Below are positions 53,501-63,700 of a DNA stretch of 64,000 nt, piece after piece. The stretch is taken from positions 1-64,000 of the forward strand of contig NZ_MTAW01000232.1 in NCBI RefSeq assembly GCF_002154725.1. The letters are read 5' to 3'. The notes beneath the pieces are model-generated. The model worked only from the letters and a program-made list of their open reading frames with translations, ran no database searches and was not told the DNA's origin. Both the position numbers and the translations under genes were made by a program. Source of the stretch: Nostoc sp. 106C. Lineage in GTDB: Bacteria; Cyanobacteriota; Cyanobacteriia; Cyanobacteriales; Nostocaceae. Numbering within the stretch: position 1 is the first letter of the stretch; each line of letters begins with the position of its first letter.

Positions 53501-54826
53501 CACCGCTGCCATACCACGGCCATTTGACCAAGGTGGATTGAGGGAGAATTTTACTTGAAATAGTGAGGAAGTATTACGGCTTTGTTGTTCTGGTTTAAGT
53601 TCTTCAATAAGTCTTTCAAAAGGTAAATCTTGATGGCTATAAGCTTCTAAACAATCCTTACGTACTCGGTCTAATAATTCTCGGAAAGTCGGATTACCAG
53701 CTAAATTACTCCGCAGTACCAAAGTATTCGAGAAAAATCCAATCAGTCTTTCGGTTTCAACTTGTCCGCGTCCAGCACTAGCAAAGCTAACTAGTAAATC
53801 TTCTTGCCCAGAATAGCGATAAAGCAGTAGCTCAAACACTGTTAGTAGAGTCATAAACAGGGTAGCTCCCCATTTTTGACTCAAGTCTGTCAGCGCATGG
53901 TTGAGCGCCTTTGGTAGTAATAGCGCCGCGCGATCGCCTCGGTAGGTTTGCGCTCCTTGAGGACGAGGATGATCGTAAGGTAAGTCTATGATTGGCAAAT
54001 TGCCTTCTAGCTTTTGCTTCCAGTAGTTTACCTGTGACTCTAAAACCTCACCTTGCAGCCATTGATGTTGCCAATGGGTAAAATCAGCATACTGCACTGG
54101 TAAGGGAGGTAAAGGCGAAGGCTGGCCTGCTGACAGTGCTTTGTAGATGGTAGTGAAGTCTTGATAGAACACATCGGAAGAAGCACCATCACAAACTATA
54201 CTGTGCATATTCCAGATTAGTAGATGCTCGCGATCGCTCAACCGCAGCAGCAGCACTCGTAAAACTGGGCCATTGGCTAAATCAAAGGGTTGATGAGCTT
54301 CTTTGGTTGCCAGTATATGAGCTTCTGTCTCCCGTTGTTCATCTGGTACTTGCTGCAAGTCAATAACTGGTAGCGTCAAAGAAACATCCGTAGCGATAAC
54401 TTGAGTCGGCTTACCATTCACAGCCGGAAAAGTTGTCCGCAACACTTCATGCCGACGGACAACTTCTCGCAAACTTTCTTCTAACACAACAACATTGAGA
54501 TTCCCCGTAAACCGCACCACAACGGGCATATTATTTGAGGAACTATTCGGTTCAAACTGATGCAAAAACCATAAGCGTTGCTGACCAAAAGAAATCGGCA
54601 AATTACCATTTCGTTCACAAGCGACAATTGGCGGAATTTTAGAAGTGGCGATTGTGGTAACTTGGCGCAGAAAGTTGATGATTTCAGCTTTTTGCGTTTT
54701 TAACTCGTTCAGCAATTCTGGTGTTAGGCTGTCTTTTGCTGCCCGATAACGCAGGCGATCGCCTTCTAACCAAAGTTTGACATCGCGCTGACGTAGCTCA
54801 GATAGTAGTTCATCCAATGTTTTCAT
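50531..54826 (-). CDS. NRPS terminal protein TubC docking-C*-A*-PCP-TE with apparently inactive C and A domains
   Basis: 1431 residues. Order: TubC-type docking domain (1-55; DELLSELRQRDVKLWLEGDRL), condensation (about 70-520), adenylation (about 545-1030), carrier (about 1045-1110; DNFFDLGGHSL, Ser intact), thioesterase (about 1165-1425; GYSSGG nucleophile, FDTFG, HNSVF His). The condensation motif reads HSIVCDG (54185-54205), with Ser in place of the catalytic second His. In the adenylation domain A3 is VSAANGKPNG (52721-52750) instead of TSGSTGxPKG, A5 is YGTLE instead of YGPTE, and A10 is AQGDVDRKAL with Asp (51716-51718) in place of the catalytic Lys. A7 and A8 are normal. It probably receives a chain through docking and releases it, without adding an amino acid. 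Confidence 0.9.
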   Translation of the reverse strand: MKTLDELLSELRQRDVKLWLEGDRLRYRAAKDSLTPELLNELKTQKAEIINFLRQVTTIATSKIPPIVACERNGNLPISFGQQRLWFLHQFEPNSSSNNMPVVVRFTGNLNVVVLEESLREVVRRHEVLRTTFPAVNGKPTQVIATDVSLTLPVIDLQQVPDEQRETEAHILATKEAHQPFDLANGPVLRVLLLRLSDREHLLIWNMHSIVCDGASSDVFYQDFTTIYKALSAGQPSPLPPLPVQYADFTHWQHQWLQGEVLESQVNYWKQKLEGNLPIIDLPYDHPRPQGAQTYRGDRAALLLPKALNHALTDLSQKWGATLFMTLLTVFELLLYRYSGQEDLLVSFASAGRGQVETERLIGFFSNTLVLRSNLAGNPTFRELLDRVRKDCLEAYSHQDLPFERLIEELKPEQQSRNTSSLFQVKFSLNPPWSNGRGMAAVELPDLTIASLFGYIYHGKTKYDLTLVLREQDNGLGMVFDYNADMFDTSTVERMLGHYKTLLEAIVANPDRPISELPLLTAGEQQLLVDWHGKQPDYPQDICIHQYFENQVERTPNNIAVSFANQQFTYLELNHRANQLAHYLQTLGVGVGVNVGLYLEPSLETIVGLLGILKAGGTYVAIAPTSGQDSLAVILEDAQVSLLLTQSSLVEKLPESQVQVICIDTEVQSIAMHSNNNLAGLVTEQNLACVMYVSAANGKPNGVSITHSNIVTHSLAISKTWELAESDRVLLQPSLNGDTFIESLFPTWVTGASAIIQSQQQSTTQFFSFVAQQQITVVNLATSFWYELVKELSASSQTLPASLRLVMVGGERVSRNAYLTWVEKIGKQVRWLNAYGTLETTLTATVYDPETATEASETRSEIPLGKAIANTQVYILDQRSQPVPIGVTGEIYISGIGVTQGYFNHPNLTSNKFIPNPFSSESEAYLYRTGDLGRYLSDGNIEFVGRLDNQVKIRGYRFELTEIETVLAQYPGVENSVVIISEYISEDKHLVAYVIAKPGESLNSEQLRSFLQEKLPEQMLPSAFVMVDSLPLNAQGDVDRKALLALNLTNNKTEKTFAKAETQLQLQLTEIWENILGVRPIGITDNFFDLGGHSLVAVRLFSQIEKIVGKNLALSILLQAPTIEQLAKIIESERSSKPGVVTTLTDDINSDTSIPWSSLVPIQPNGFKPPFFCVHGLGGEVLRFRELAVHLGADQPFYGLQPQGLDGKQLPYNRIEDMAAHYIRQIQTIQPHEPYCIGGYSSGGIIAYEMARQLFMQGKEVALLVLFDTFGSRPIKSESLQQPASRNWKNLLKIASNYIVEQAQKNREELKYRIKEILWRFVFQFHLSLGRPLPYSYRKFMVEEATRKALREYVLRVYTGRATVFRTEDGRLIGEQEGDPKMGWGKLASGGVEIYDISGIHNSVFKEPYVRSVSEKMKACIDQVIAEYKVY

Positions 54827-54927
54827 AAAACCTCGCGGAAAATTTGGCTGTGTGGGTAATGGGTAATTGGTAATGGGAATGAGGATTTCTCCCCTTCCCT
54901 TACCAAATCTGATTAGCTATGGAAGGA

Positions 54928-57900
54928 TCAAAGCTCACCTTCTTCGTAATCATCTACCGAATCACTCTCAGCAGCTTGAATACCTTGGGTAGCCCAACGC
55001 AGAGTTTCCACTCGTTCAGCCAAATCTGCTACCGTTGGTAATTCAAATAAATTGGACATCAAAATTTCTACTTGCAAAGCCTGTCTCAGACGAGAAATTA
55101 CTTGAATTCCTAACAGAGAATATCCACCCAATTCAAAAAAGTTGTCATAAATTCCAACTTGCTTGACATTTAAAACCTGTGTCCAGATATCTGCAATCTG
55201 CTGCTCAATGGGAGTGCGGGGTGCAACATAATTTGCTTCCAATTCTGGACTATAAGCATCAGGTTTTGGCAAGGCGCGGCGATCTACTTTGCCGTTCGCA
55301 TTTAGCGGTAAAGCTTCTAGTGCCACAAAAATCTTTGGCACCATATACTCAGGCAATTGTTGTTTTAAGAATCGCCGTAACTCTGAAATAATTTGCGAAC
55401 TATCTTCACCAGTTTCAGCCACAAAATACCCAACTAGCACTTTCTCCCCAGGAGAATCTTCACGCACAATCACCACAGCTTCTTTCACTAGCGGAGATTG
55501 TAAAAGTGCGATTTCAATTTCACCCAATTCAATGCGGAAACCACTAACTTTTACCTGATTGTCAATCCGACCGAGGTATTCAATCTCGCCATTGGGCAAA
55601 TAGCGCGCCAAGTCACCACTTTTATATAAGAGTGATTGAGAATCTGCGCTCAAGGGGTTAGCAATAAATCTCTCAGCAGTTAAATCTGGGCGATTGAAAT
55701 ATTCTCGTGCTAAACCATCGCCACCAATATACAACTCACCTGTAATGCCAATGGGAACTTGTTGTAAATAGGAGTCCAAAATATAAACTTGTGTATTAGC
55801 AATTGGACGACCAATAGGAATAGAAGCCCCTGGCTTTAATGGTGCTGTAATTTCATAACAGGAAGTGAAAGTTGTACTTTCTGTTGGCCCGTAACCATTA
55901 ATTAATTTACAGTTGTCTACCGTGTTGAGAAATTTCTGAACGTGAGGAACCGATAAAACATCACCACCAGCTAACAGTTGACGCAAGGGTTTTAAAGCAT
56001 CAATTTTTTCATCAACTATGAGGTGGAATAAACCTGCTGTGAGCCACAGAGTTGTTACTTGGTATTGCTGAATTATTTCGCCTAATTCATCCAAAGATGG
56101 GGTATGAGGAGGGAAGATTACTAATTTACCACCGTTAAGTAAACAACCCCAGATTTCAAAAGTGGAAGCGTCGAAAGAAACAGGACTAATTTGCAGAAAT
56201 ACTTCTTTGTCGGTGAGGCTGACATAGTTAGTTTCTTTAACTAACCTCACTACACCTTGATGAATAACACTAACACCTTTAGGTTGACCTGTAGAACCAG
56301 AGGTGTACATTACATAAGCCAAGTTATTAGGCTTGACATTAGTAATTAGATTCTCTGTCGCTTGTTGGCTGATAGTATGCCAATCTGCATCTAAGCAAAT
56401 TACATTTGCAGTATGAGTGGGTAGTTTTTCAACTAATCGTTTTTGGGTAACTAATAATTTAATTCGGGTATCCGCAAGCATGAACGCCAAACGTTCTTGA
56501 GGATAACCCGGATCTAAAGGTACATAAGCCCCGCCAGCTTTGAGGATACCTAATAGACCTACTATCATTTCTAAAGAGCGTTCCACGCAGATTCCCACTA
56601 GCACATCTGCGCCTACTCCTAATGTTTGTAGGTATTGTGCTAATTGATTAGCGCGAGTATTTAACTCTCGGTAAGTGAGTTGTTGTCCTTGAAATACCAA
56701 AGCCACAGCATCAGGGGTACGCGCTACCTGTTCCTCAAATAACTGATGGATGGATTTATCTTGAGGATAGTTGGTTTGAGTTTGGTTCCATACTGCTAGT
56801 AGCTGTTGCTCAACTGCTGGCAAAATGGGCAATTTCGCAATAGTTTGATTGGGATTTGCAACTATACCCTGCAACAAAGTTTCAAACTCTGCCATCCGGC
56901 GGCGGATAGTGTCAGCATCAAATAAGTTAGTGTTGTACTGACATTCCAGAGTTAGTTGACCGCGTAATTCTGTAGCATTAATAAATAGTTCAAAGTTCTC
57001 AAAGGAGCGAGGGTTAGAGAAAAATTCTACTTCTAAACCACTGAAGGGGAGTTTATCGCTATCTAAACCTTGATCGATATTAAATGTAATCGGAACCAAA
57101 GGAATCCGGCTCGAATCCCGTGGAATACTTAATTTTTTAACCAGACTACCAAAGGTAAATTGTTGATGATCGTAGGCATCTAAAACAGTAGAACGACGGC
57201 TCTGCAAATATTCACTGAAAGATTGTGCGCTATTGATTTGGCTACGCAGTGGTAGTAAATTTACACAATGACCTACGAGATTATATTGACCTAAAGCAGC
57301 TTGTCCAGCGGCGGGAATACCGACAACTAAGTCATTTTGTCCGGTGAGACGGTGTAGCCAAGCCTCAAATCCTGCCAGGATAGTAGTCATAAAACTACAA
57401 CCAAACTTTGAGCCTAGTTGTTTGAGATCTGCAACTAGTTGCGGATTTAATTGCCAATCTTCGCGGGCGGCGTTAAAAGTTCTGATAGGTGGGCGAGAGC
57501 GATCGCAGGGGAAATCCAGTACAGGTACAGAGTCAGCGAATTGTTCTAGCCAGTATTGTTCTGTGGCGATCGCTTCTGGGCTATCTACCTCTTCTTCTTG
57601 CAAAATTGCATAATCACTTAGGCGATCGCTTTCTTCTAACTCTGGAACAATACCCTCTAGCAAGGCAGAATACAGTTTACCCAAATCTGGCATCAGCACT
57701 GCCCAAGACCAACCATCACAAATAATATGATGAGCAGTTAAAATAGCTATATGTTCTTGCGGCTGCAATTTGATAATTTGCGCCCTAAATAGAGGGCCAT
57801 GTTCTAAATCAAAGGGCTTTTCTACTTCTTGTCGTCTGATACTAGCTAATTTTTCCTGTTGTTCCTGTTGTTCTAGACTAGAAATATCAATAATCGGGAT

Positions 57901-58209
57901 TTCAATTTGTAGCGAACCAACAATGCAGAGTGTATTACCATCTGTGCTAAAAGTTGTTCTGAGCGCTTCATGACGTTGCACTAACTCTTGCAGTGCAGAC
58001 TGGAAAACTGTAACATCAAGTTCGCCTTTGAGCCGTAGAGATTGGGACTCGTTATAAGCACAATTTGCAGCATCCCCCATTTGTACAGAAGCCCAAATTT
58101 CTTTTTGAGATTCAGTAGCAGGGGCGGTTAATAGTAATTCTCCATCTGCAAACGGATCGAAATCAACAGCAGCTAATGAGGATTGGAAATTTACAGGCGA
58201 TAAAGTCAT
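54928..58209 (-). CDS. NRPS module C-A-PCP, predicted valine-specific
   Basis: 1093 residues. Condensation domain (about 30-470) has an intact HHIICDG. Adenylation domain (about 500-970) has intact A3 YTSGSTGQPKG, A5 YGPTES, A7 YKSGDL and A10 NANGKVDRRAL. The ten specificity positions read D-A-F-W-L-G-G-T-F-K by alignment to GrsA, which matches the valine code. Carrier domain (about 990-1060) has ELGGYSLLG. The C-terminus is acidic and ends DDYEEGEL, the kind of tail bound by TubC docking domains such as the one that begins the next protein. The first C domain should accept a beta-amino acyl chain from the upstream PKS-aminotransferase. No epimerase or methyltransferase domain is present. Confidence 0.92.
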   Translation of the reverse strand: MTLSPVNFQSSLAAVDFDPFADGELLLTAPATESQKEIWASVQMGDAANCAYNESQSLRLKGELDVTVFQSALQELVQRHEALRTTFSTDGNTLCIVGSLQIEIPIIDISSLEQQEQQEKLASIRRQEVEKPFDLEHGPLFRAQIIKLQPQEHIAILTAHHIICDGWSWAVLMPDLGKLYSALLEGIVPELEESDRLSDYAILQEEEVDSPEAIATEQYWLEQFADSVPVLDFPCDRSRPPIRTFNAAREDWQLNPQLVADLKQLGSKFGCSFMTTILAGFEAWLHRLTGQNDLVVGIPAAGQAALGQYNLVGHCVNLLPLRSQINSAQSFSEYLQSRRSTVLDAYDHQQFTFGSLVKKLSIPRDSSRIPLVPITFNIDQGLDSDKLPFSGLEVEFFSNPRSFENFELFINATELRGQLTLECQYNTNLFDADTIRRRMAEFETLLQGIVANPNQTIAKLPILPAVEQQLLAVWNQTQTNYPQDKSIHQLFEEQVARTPDAVALVFQGQQLTYRELNTRANQLAQYLQTLGVGADVLVGICVERSLEMIVGLLGILKAGGAYVPLDPGYPQERLAFMLADTRIKLLVTQKRLVEKLPTHTANVICLDADWHTISQQATENLITNVKPNNLAYVMYTSGSTGQPKGVSVIHQGVVRLVKETNYVSLTDKEVFLQISPVSFDASTFEIWGCLLNGGKLVIFPPHTPSLDELGEIIQQYQVTTLWLTAGLFHLIVDEKIDALKPLRQLLAGGDVLSVPHVQKFLNTVDNCKLINGYGPTESTTFTSCYEITAPLKPGASIPIGRPIANTQVYILDSYLQQVPIGITGELYIGGDGLAREYFNRPDLTAERFIANPLSADSQSLLYKSGDLARYLPNGEIEYLGRIDNQVKVSGFRIELGEIEIALLQSPLVKEAVVIVREDSPGEKVLVGYFVAETGEDSSQIISELRRFLKQQLPEYMVPKIFVALEALPLNANGKVDRRALPKPDAYSPELEANYVAPRTPIEQQIADIWTQVLNVKQVGIYDNFFELGGYSLLGIQVISRLRQALQVEILMSNLFELPTVADLAERVETLRWATQGIQAAESDSVDDYEEGEL

Positions 58210-58285
58210 AAAAATCTCTTATTTTCTCGATTTATTCAATGTGTTTGGCTGGAAATTTATGTTGATAAACTACTAACATTCAATA

Positions 58286-59419
58286 CTATTTAGCCAAAAA
58301 TCTAGACTTTAAATAGTTACGCATAGGAACTTCTATAAATCTATATGTCAATGATGCAGCCAATAAGACACTCATCAAAAATCCTCCTAGATACATCAAG
58401 GCTTCGTATTCTGTAAATCCTTTACCAAAAACATCTTTATATTTGTAAACCCAAAATAGTTTTAACAATTCTTGAAAAAACCAATGAACCATATAAATTG
58501 AGTAAGATATAGTGCCGAGATACAGCATTAGCCGTGAATTCAAAATTTTTGATATCACATTATTGTTATTGACAGATACAGCTAAAATTAGTAGCGAAAA
58601 AGCTGGTAGAATCAACCAATCATGAAGGCTACGCAAATGATCCCAGTAATTGTGCATAATTAGAACTATCCAAGTTATCGCTATAATTGCCAATAAATTA
58701 AGATTGAAATACTTTTGATAATTGCCTCTAAGATAGACTTTGTAAGTGATAATGCCGAGTACACATTCTAGCCCGCATCTAGCTATCGAAGGTATACCGA
58801 TAATGCTATCTAAATTTCCACGGGTAAAAACGACTAATAGTAATATGCTAATGAGAGCATAAATATAAAATATTAAATCATTTTTAAAGCTATTTTTTAG
58901 TAAAAAGAACAATAATATTGGAAATACACAGTAAATAACAAACTCTACGCTAATTGACCAAGCAGGTTCATTCCAATAAGTATTACACCAAAATAAAGGT
59001 GGGCAGTTTAAATCGAAGGCTTGTAAAAGTAAAATATTAGCAAAAAGAGCAGTTAAGTTAAATTTACCAGTGAAAGCAGAATGATTTAGTAAAAATATTT
59101 TTAAAATTTCTAATCCAACAAATAAGGACAAGGTAAATACATGTATAGGATAAATTCTAGCAAAACGCGAGAATAAATAGGAGCGATATTTATCTAAACT
59201 CACCTTTGCCGAAAAATCTCCGATATAAACGTGGGTCATGATAAAACCACTCAGAATAAAGAAGAAGTCAACCCACAAATATCCATTGCGGAAAAAATCG
59301 CTATAGATTGATAAAGTTGAACCAGTTTTAGGTAAAGCGTAGTAAGAAAAATGATGTATAACAACAACCAAGGCTGCAATACCACGTAGAGAAGTGAGCG
59401 ATTTGATCTGTTTATACAT
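58286..59419 (-). CDS. Membrane acyltransferase, acyltransferase-3 (OafA/YrhL) family
   Basis: 377 residues, about ten membrane helices. The family's start is clear: KSLTSLRGIAALVVVIHHFSYY (R and H are active-site residues) and the next conserved block FRNGYLWVDFFFILSGFIMTHVY. Such enzymes move acetyl or other acyl groups onto hydroxyls of sugars, lipids or natural products. Between the NRPS and cupin genes on the same strand, 77 bp before the NRPS start, it is most likely a tailoring enzyme acylating a hydroxyl on the product. It is markedly AT-rich compared with the NRPS genes, so it may have been recruited separately. Confidence 0.87.
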   Translation of the reverse strand: MYKQIKSLTSLRGIAALVVVIHHFSYYALPKTGSTLSIYSDFFRNGYLWVDFFFILSGFIMTHVYIGDFSAKVSLDKYRSYLFSRFARIYPIHVFTLSLFVGLEILKIFLLNHSAFTGKFNLTALFANILLLQAFDLNCPPLFWCNTYWNEPAWSISVEFVIYCVFPILLFFLLKNSFKNDLIFYIYALISILLLVVFTRGNLDSIIGIPSIARCGLECVLGIITYKVYLRGNYQKYFNLNLLAIIAITWIVLIMHNYWDHLRSLHDWLILPAFSLLILAVSVNNNNVISKILNSRLMLYLGTISYSIYMVHWFFQELLKLFWVYKYKDVFGKGFTEYEALMYLGGFLMSVLLAASLTYRFIEVPMRNYLKSRFLAK

Positions 59420-59548
59420 TAATAATTTTGCTATTTTTTTATTTAAATAACCTAAACATAGTTCGGATTTCGGTGGGCATTGCCCACCCTAAAACCCTAT
59501 AATTGAGCTAAGGAAATATGGCAAGAATACTTAGTATTGATAATTGTG

Positions 59549-60562
59549 TTAATTTGAAAGAAATCTAATTTTTTTCACAATATGGTTAGTAAATTTCTTT
59601 AGCCTTCTCTCAATGGATTTGATTCTTAATACACCAGAGCGCAGTATTGCAAATTTACTTTTCGGGCGGCGATCAGATATAAGACCTAAAGCAAGGATTT
59701 TGATGCGATCGCGCAGTGCAGACTTGCCTGGCGCAGTGGGTTCTAATCCCAGTTTGCGCAGATAGCTGTTGACTTGATATACTCTGGCTTTTAGATCGTA
59801 AGGTCGCAAATAAAAGAGGATACTCAAAGCCACAGAGACGTTATTACCATTTTTAGCCCAATGGGGTGCCAGTATTGGATGATGAATTCCCTTACCTGGT
59901 TGCAAATGGTAAACGCTCGCTTTACTCTGATTTTCCTCTCTATAATTTGCTACATTTAGGTCGCCTATATAAAATTTTTCAATCTCTTCCTCGCTCAGTA
60001 TGGAACGGTCGTTTTGATTGAAGAGGCTCATATCTTTTTCGCCTTGAATCTGAAACAGAAAATTCAGTTCACTATCGATGTGGTAAGGCGTAATAGAATT
60101 TGGAGAAGCAATAAAGATATAAGCACCTAGCCAGGTCATTTCCTGCCGGAGAGGTTTACCTGTAAGAACTTCAAGTTCAGTTACGATCTTGTCGAGCAAG
60201 GCAGCATATTCTGGGTCTACTTGAACATCTTCAAGCATCACCCAAGAATCGGATTCTCCAATATTTGCGATCGCCTCTGTAATTTGCTTGATTCCAGGTC
60301 GATGATTCCACTTTTGTTCAACAGGAACTCTACTGGTATAAGACTGGATTTTGTCGATTCTCCCCTGACTGAGGATAGTATCTGCTAACTCAACCAAGCG
60401 GGGAATTTCAAACAAAGGGTGTCCCGCCAGATTATGAGCAAACATGAAGTGAGAAGAGTTGAAATTTTCTTTAAAAGTTAAAGGTTCAGCTTGAATGACT
60501 TGTTCAGGAAGTTTTGCATCGGGCTTAATAGAAATACTTGCAAGTAAATTATCAACTGTCAT
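59549..60562 (-). CDS. Cupin / JmjC-like Fe(II), 2-oxoglutarate oxygenase
   Basis: 337 residues. The first metal pair is HID in NSITPYHIDSELNFLFQIQG (HxD), and the distal His is in HHPILAPHWAKNG, so the iron facial triad is present. A Lys/Arg for 2-oxoglutarate is likely in the strand that follows. The N-terminal 100 residues (LAGHPLFEIPRLVELADTI) and the basic C-terminal helices are outside the core. Similar cupin-8 proteins hydroxylate free or carrier-bound acids. In this cluster it could hydroxylate the beta-amino acyl chain or the valine; that is inference from position, 217 bp after the PKS gene. Confidence 0.82.
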   Translation of the reverse strand: MTVDNLLASISIKPDAKLPEQVIQAEPLTFKENFNSSHFMFAHNLAGHPLFEIPRLVELADTILSQGRIDKIQSYTSRVPVEQKWNHRPGIKQITEAIANIGESDSWVMLEDVQVDPEYAALLDKIVTELEVLTGKPLRQEMTWLGAYIFIASPNSITPYHIDSELNFLFQIQGEKDMSLFNQNDRSILSEEEIEKFYIGDLNVANYREENQSKASVYHLQPGKGIHHPILAPHWAKNGNNVSVALSILFYLRPYDLKARVYQVNSYLRKLGLEPTAPGKSALRDRIKILALGLISDRRPKSKFAILRSGVLRIKSIERRLKKFTNHIVKKIRFLSN

Positions 60563-60711
60563 AAAAACCTTGATTTAAAAGTATTACAAAAATTACTGGC
60601 TCTCAATATTAGACTTCTTGTATAAATATTTTTTTGTCTCACGCAAAGACGCAAAGGAAAAGGCGAAAATCAGGACTTTTGGAAGAAGTCTATTGTTCTG
60701 TGTGATTGATG

Positions 60712-60766
60712 TTTGGCGTTGCTGAATTAGATGAAATAAGTCATCCCACAAATATGCAACGCCAAA
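60712..60766. repeat. Inverted repeat downstream of the PKS-aminotransferase gene
   Basis: Exact 11-bp arms TTTGGCGTTGC (60712-60722) / GCAACGCCAAA (60756-60766), beginning 14 bp after the stop codon of the leftward PKS gene. It may serve as a transcript end, but no T-run follows. The GGCGTTGCTGAAT end also resembles termini of insertion sequences common in cyanobacteria. Confidence 0.5.
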
Positions 60767-60779
60767 GTTTTAAAACACG

Positions 60780-63700
60780 CTAGGAAACACTGGCGACTTG
60801 TAAATATTTCCCAGGACGCTCAGGATCGGGGATGTACCAAGAGGGATTACCTTGCGGATCGCGTCCTAATTTTGCACCAGGCTGGGGAGGACGATTGCGG
60901 ATGCTGTTATTGGTAACGACAACTCCATTTTGACTGCGGGTTGTTACTTCTTCAGCAGGTGCAGCAAAGAATCCAGCAGCTTGCATTTCAGCCAGACTCT
61001 CCTTAAAGGCTGTCATCACGAAAGCCAAATCAGCTTCGGAATGTGCTGTGGTGAGGAAGCAAGGACGGTGATCCCAAATATGTACTCCCTTTTCGCGCAT
61101 TAAGTAAAAGAGCAAATCTCCGTAGAGAAACTCTGGTGCAGGTTTCACCATGAATAGGGAGCCGAAATTATAGGCGGTGAAGGGTGCTTGTACTTGTTGA
61201 AAATACCCCATTATTTCTGCCACAAACTTATCGGCTCTGGCATTGAGATTTTGCTGTAAGCTAGGGCCACTCTGCTTTAAATGTTGCAATACTGCTTTTG
61301 CGGCTGCTAGTGCTAAGGGATGGCGGACGAAAGTACCAGCAAAGTATGTAACACCAACCTCTGGAACTGAATCATCACTATACTGCCAAAAGCCACCATC
61401 TAGAGCATCCATATATTTTGATGTCCCAGCAATGACTCCAATCGGTAGTCCACCGCCGACAATCTTACCGTAGGTTGCGATGTCAGCTTTGATACCAAAA
61501 TGAGCTTGCGCGCCACCGGGATGAATCCTAAATCCAGTAACGATTTCATCAAAAATCAGAGCAATATCAGCCTCTTCAGTAAACTTACGCAATTGCTGCA
61601 AGAATTCCTTGGGTTGGTATTCTGGGCGGCGACTTTGCACTGATTCCACCATCACCCCTGCTAATTCATCAGCCCGACTCTTGAGGATTTCTAAAGACTC
61701 GGGTGAATCATAATCCAGTACCAAAATATTCTCTACTTTTTCTGGTGGAATACCAGGCGCAGCGGGAATTGACCGCAGTTGCTTGCTACCACGAACAATG
61801 ACTTCATCTAAAATGCCGTGATAAGCTCCCGAAAAGATAGCGATTAAGTTACGGCCTGTGATTGTCCGCGCCAATCGCATCGCCCCTAAAACGGCTTCTG
61901 AACCTGTGTTACAAAAAGCGGCGCGGTCAAAGTTGGTTAATTCACACATTAACTTTGCGACTTCTCCTACTAAAGGAGTTTGGGGGCCGATTTCCATACC
62001 CAGTTTCAGTTGGGCTTCAATTGCTTCGGTAATGAAATCTGGCGACCAACCGAATAAATTCAAACCGAAACCATTACTTAAATCGACGTATTCATTACCG
62101 TCAATGTCCCAGAGTTTAGAACCTGATGAACGAGATACCACAATTGGGTAAACCATCTCTTTCATCGTGGGGTTGAAGCCAGAAACACTCCTGGGATCTG
62201 CCAAATAACGGCGATGAGATTGGGTATATTCTTTGGATTTTTGCGTCCGTTGTGTATATCTGTGGATAAATTTGTCTAGATAAGCGCGTTGTGCTGTTGT
62301 GAGAGTTTTAGTCTGAGTTTTTTCAATTCGCGCTGCTGCACCAAATGCCTTTTTAGCGCCATTTGTCTCGGCTTCTACTGCCGGTTTTGCTTCTTTTGTG
62401 GTTTGGGTAGGGGTAACAGATACAGTGTTTTGCGGAGTTGATACTGTCGGTACAACTGGTGTTGTCAGGGATAAATTATTGTTACCCAGTAACGCCAATT
62501 GTTGAGTCATAATTTGTAGCTGCTGATTAATCACAGTTTCTAAGAAACCGGATGCAACAACAGGTTGAGCAGCAATTTGTTGAGGTGCAGATACAGTCAT
62601 GGGAACTATGGTTGCAGGTGTTGGTAATGGTGCTTCTGGGGGAGGTTCTGCAACGGTCTCTGTTAAACCAAGCGCGGATAAAGTTTCTGGAGATAAACCT
62701 TCATTTATTAAGTCTGCTAAAGTTCCTAAATTCGGGCAAACTTCTAATAATTGCCTGAGTGTTACCTTGACTTTAAATTTTTTCTTTAACGCTAGCCCAA
62801 CTTGAGTTAGAGATAGGGAATCTAACCCCATTTCTAAAAACGTTGTTGATTCATCAAAACCAGCGATTTCCAATCCAGAGGTTTCTTCGAGAACTTCTTT
62901 GAGCAGGGGAATAAGTTTTTGCTTGGGGGATGACATAGTTGCAGGTTTCTCTACACTTTGGGGATTAGGAAGTTGAGCAGTTTTGGTACGGTTGGGATGG
63001 GGTAGCGGATCGATCCAAAAACGTTGGCGTTCAAAGGGATAAGTCGGAAGTGGGATTCGCTGGCGTGTTTCGTCTTGATAGAAATTGCTCCAGTCGATAG
63101 TCACTCCTGCTAACCACAGTTGTCCTACTGCTTTGAGTAATGCATTCCATTCCGCTTCGTTCTCAGCGTTGTCAGCCAGAGAAGCGATCGCAATTTGTTG
63201 TTTGATATCTTTTGCTTGTTGGCGCGCTAAGGTTGCAGTTGTGGCGCGTGGCCCTACCTCCAGCAATACCCGTTCTGGCTGTTCCCAGAGAGTTTGTACG
63301 CCTTCCGCAAATCGCACAGTCTGGCGCAGATGATTCGCCCAATACATTGGATCGGTGGCTTGCTCATCTGTAATCCAGTTGGCTGTGACAGTGGAAACAA
63401 AGGGAATTTGAGGTGCGGATAATTGAACTTGTCCAACTACCTCTGCAAAGGGAGCCACAATGCTATCCATCATTGGTGAGTGGAAAGCGTGGGAGGTATG
63501 GAGATGGCGACAGACAATCTCTTCAGTTTCTAGTTGTTGTTGCAGCGATGCGATCGCCTCTGTAGGGCCTGCAACTACACATAAGGAGGGGCCATTAATT
63601 GCGGCGATCGCTAATTCCGCACTCAATCGCGGCTCTACCTCGTTGACTGGGAGGCGGACTGAGAGCATGGCTCCTCCCGGTAACTCCCACATTAAGCGAC

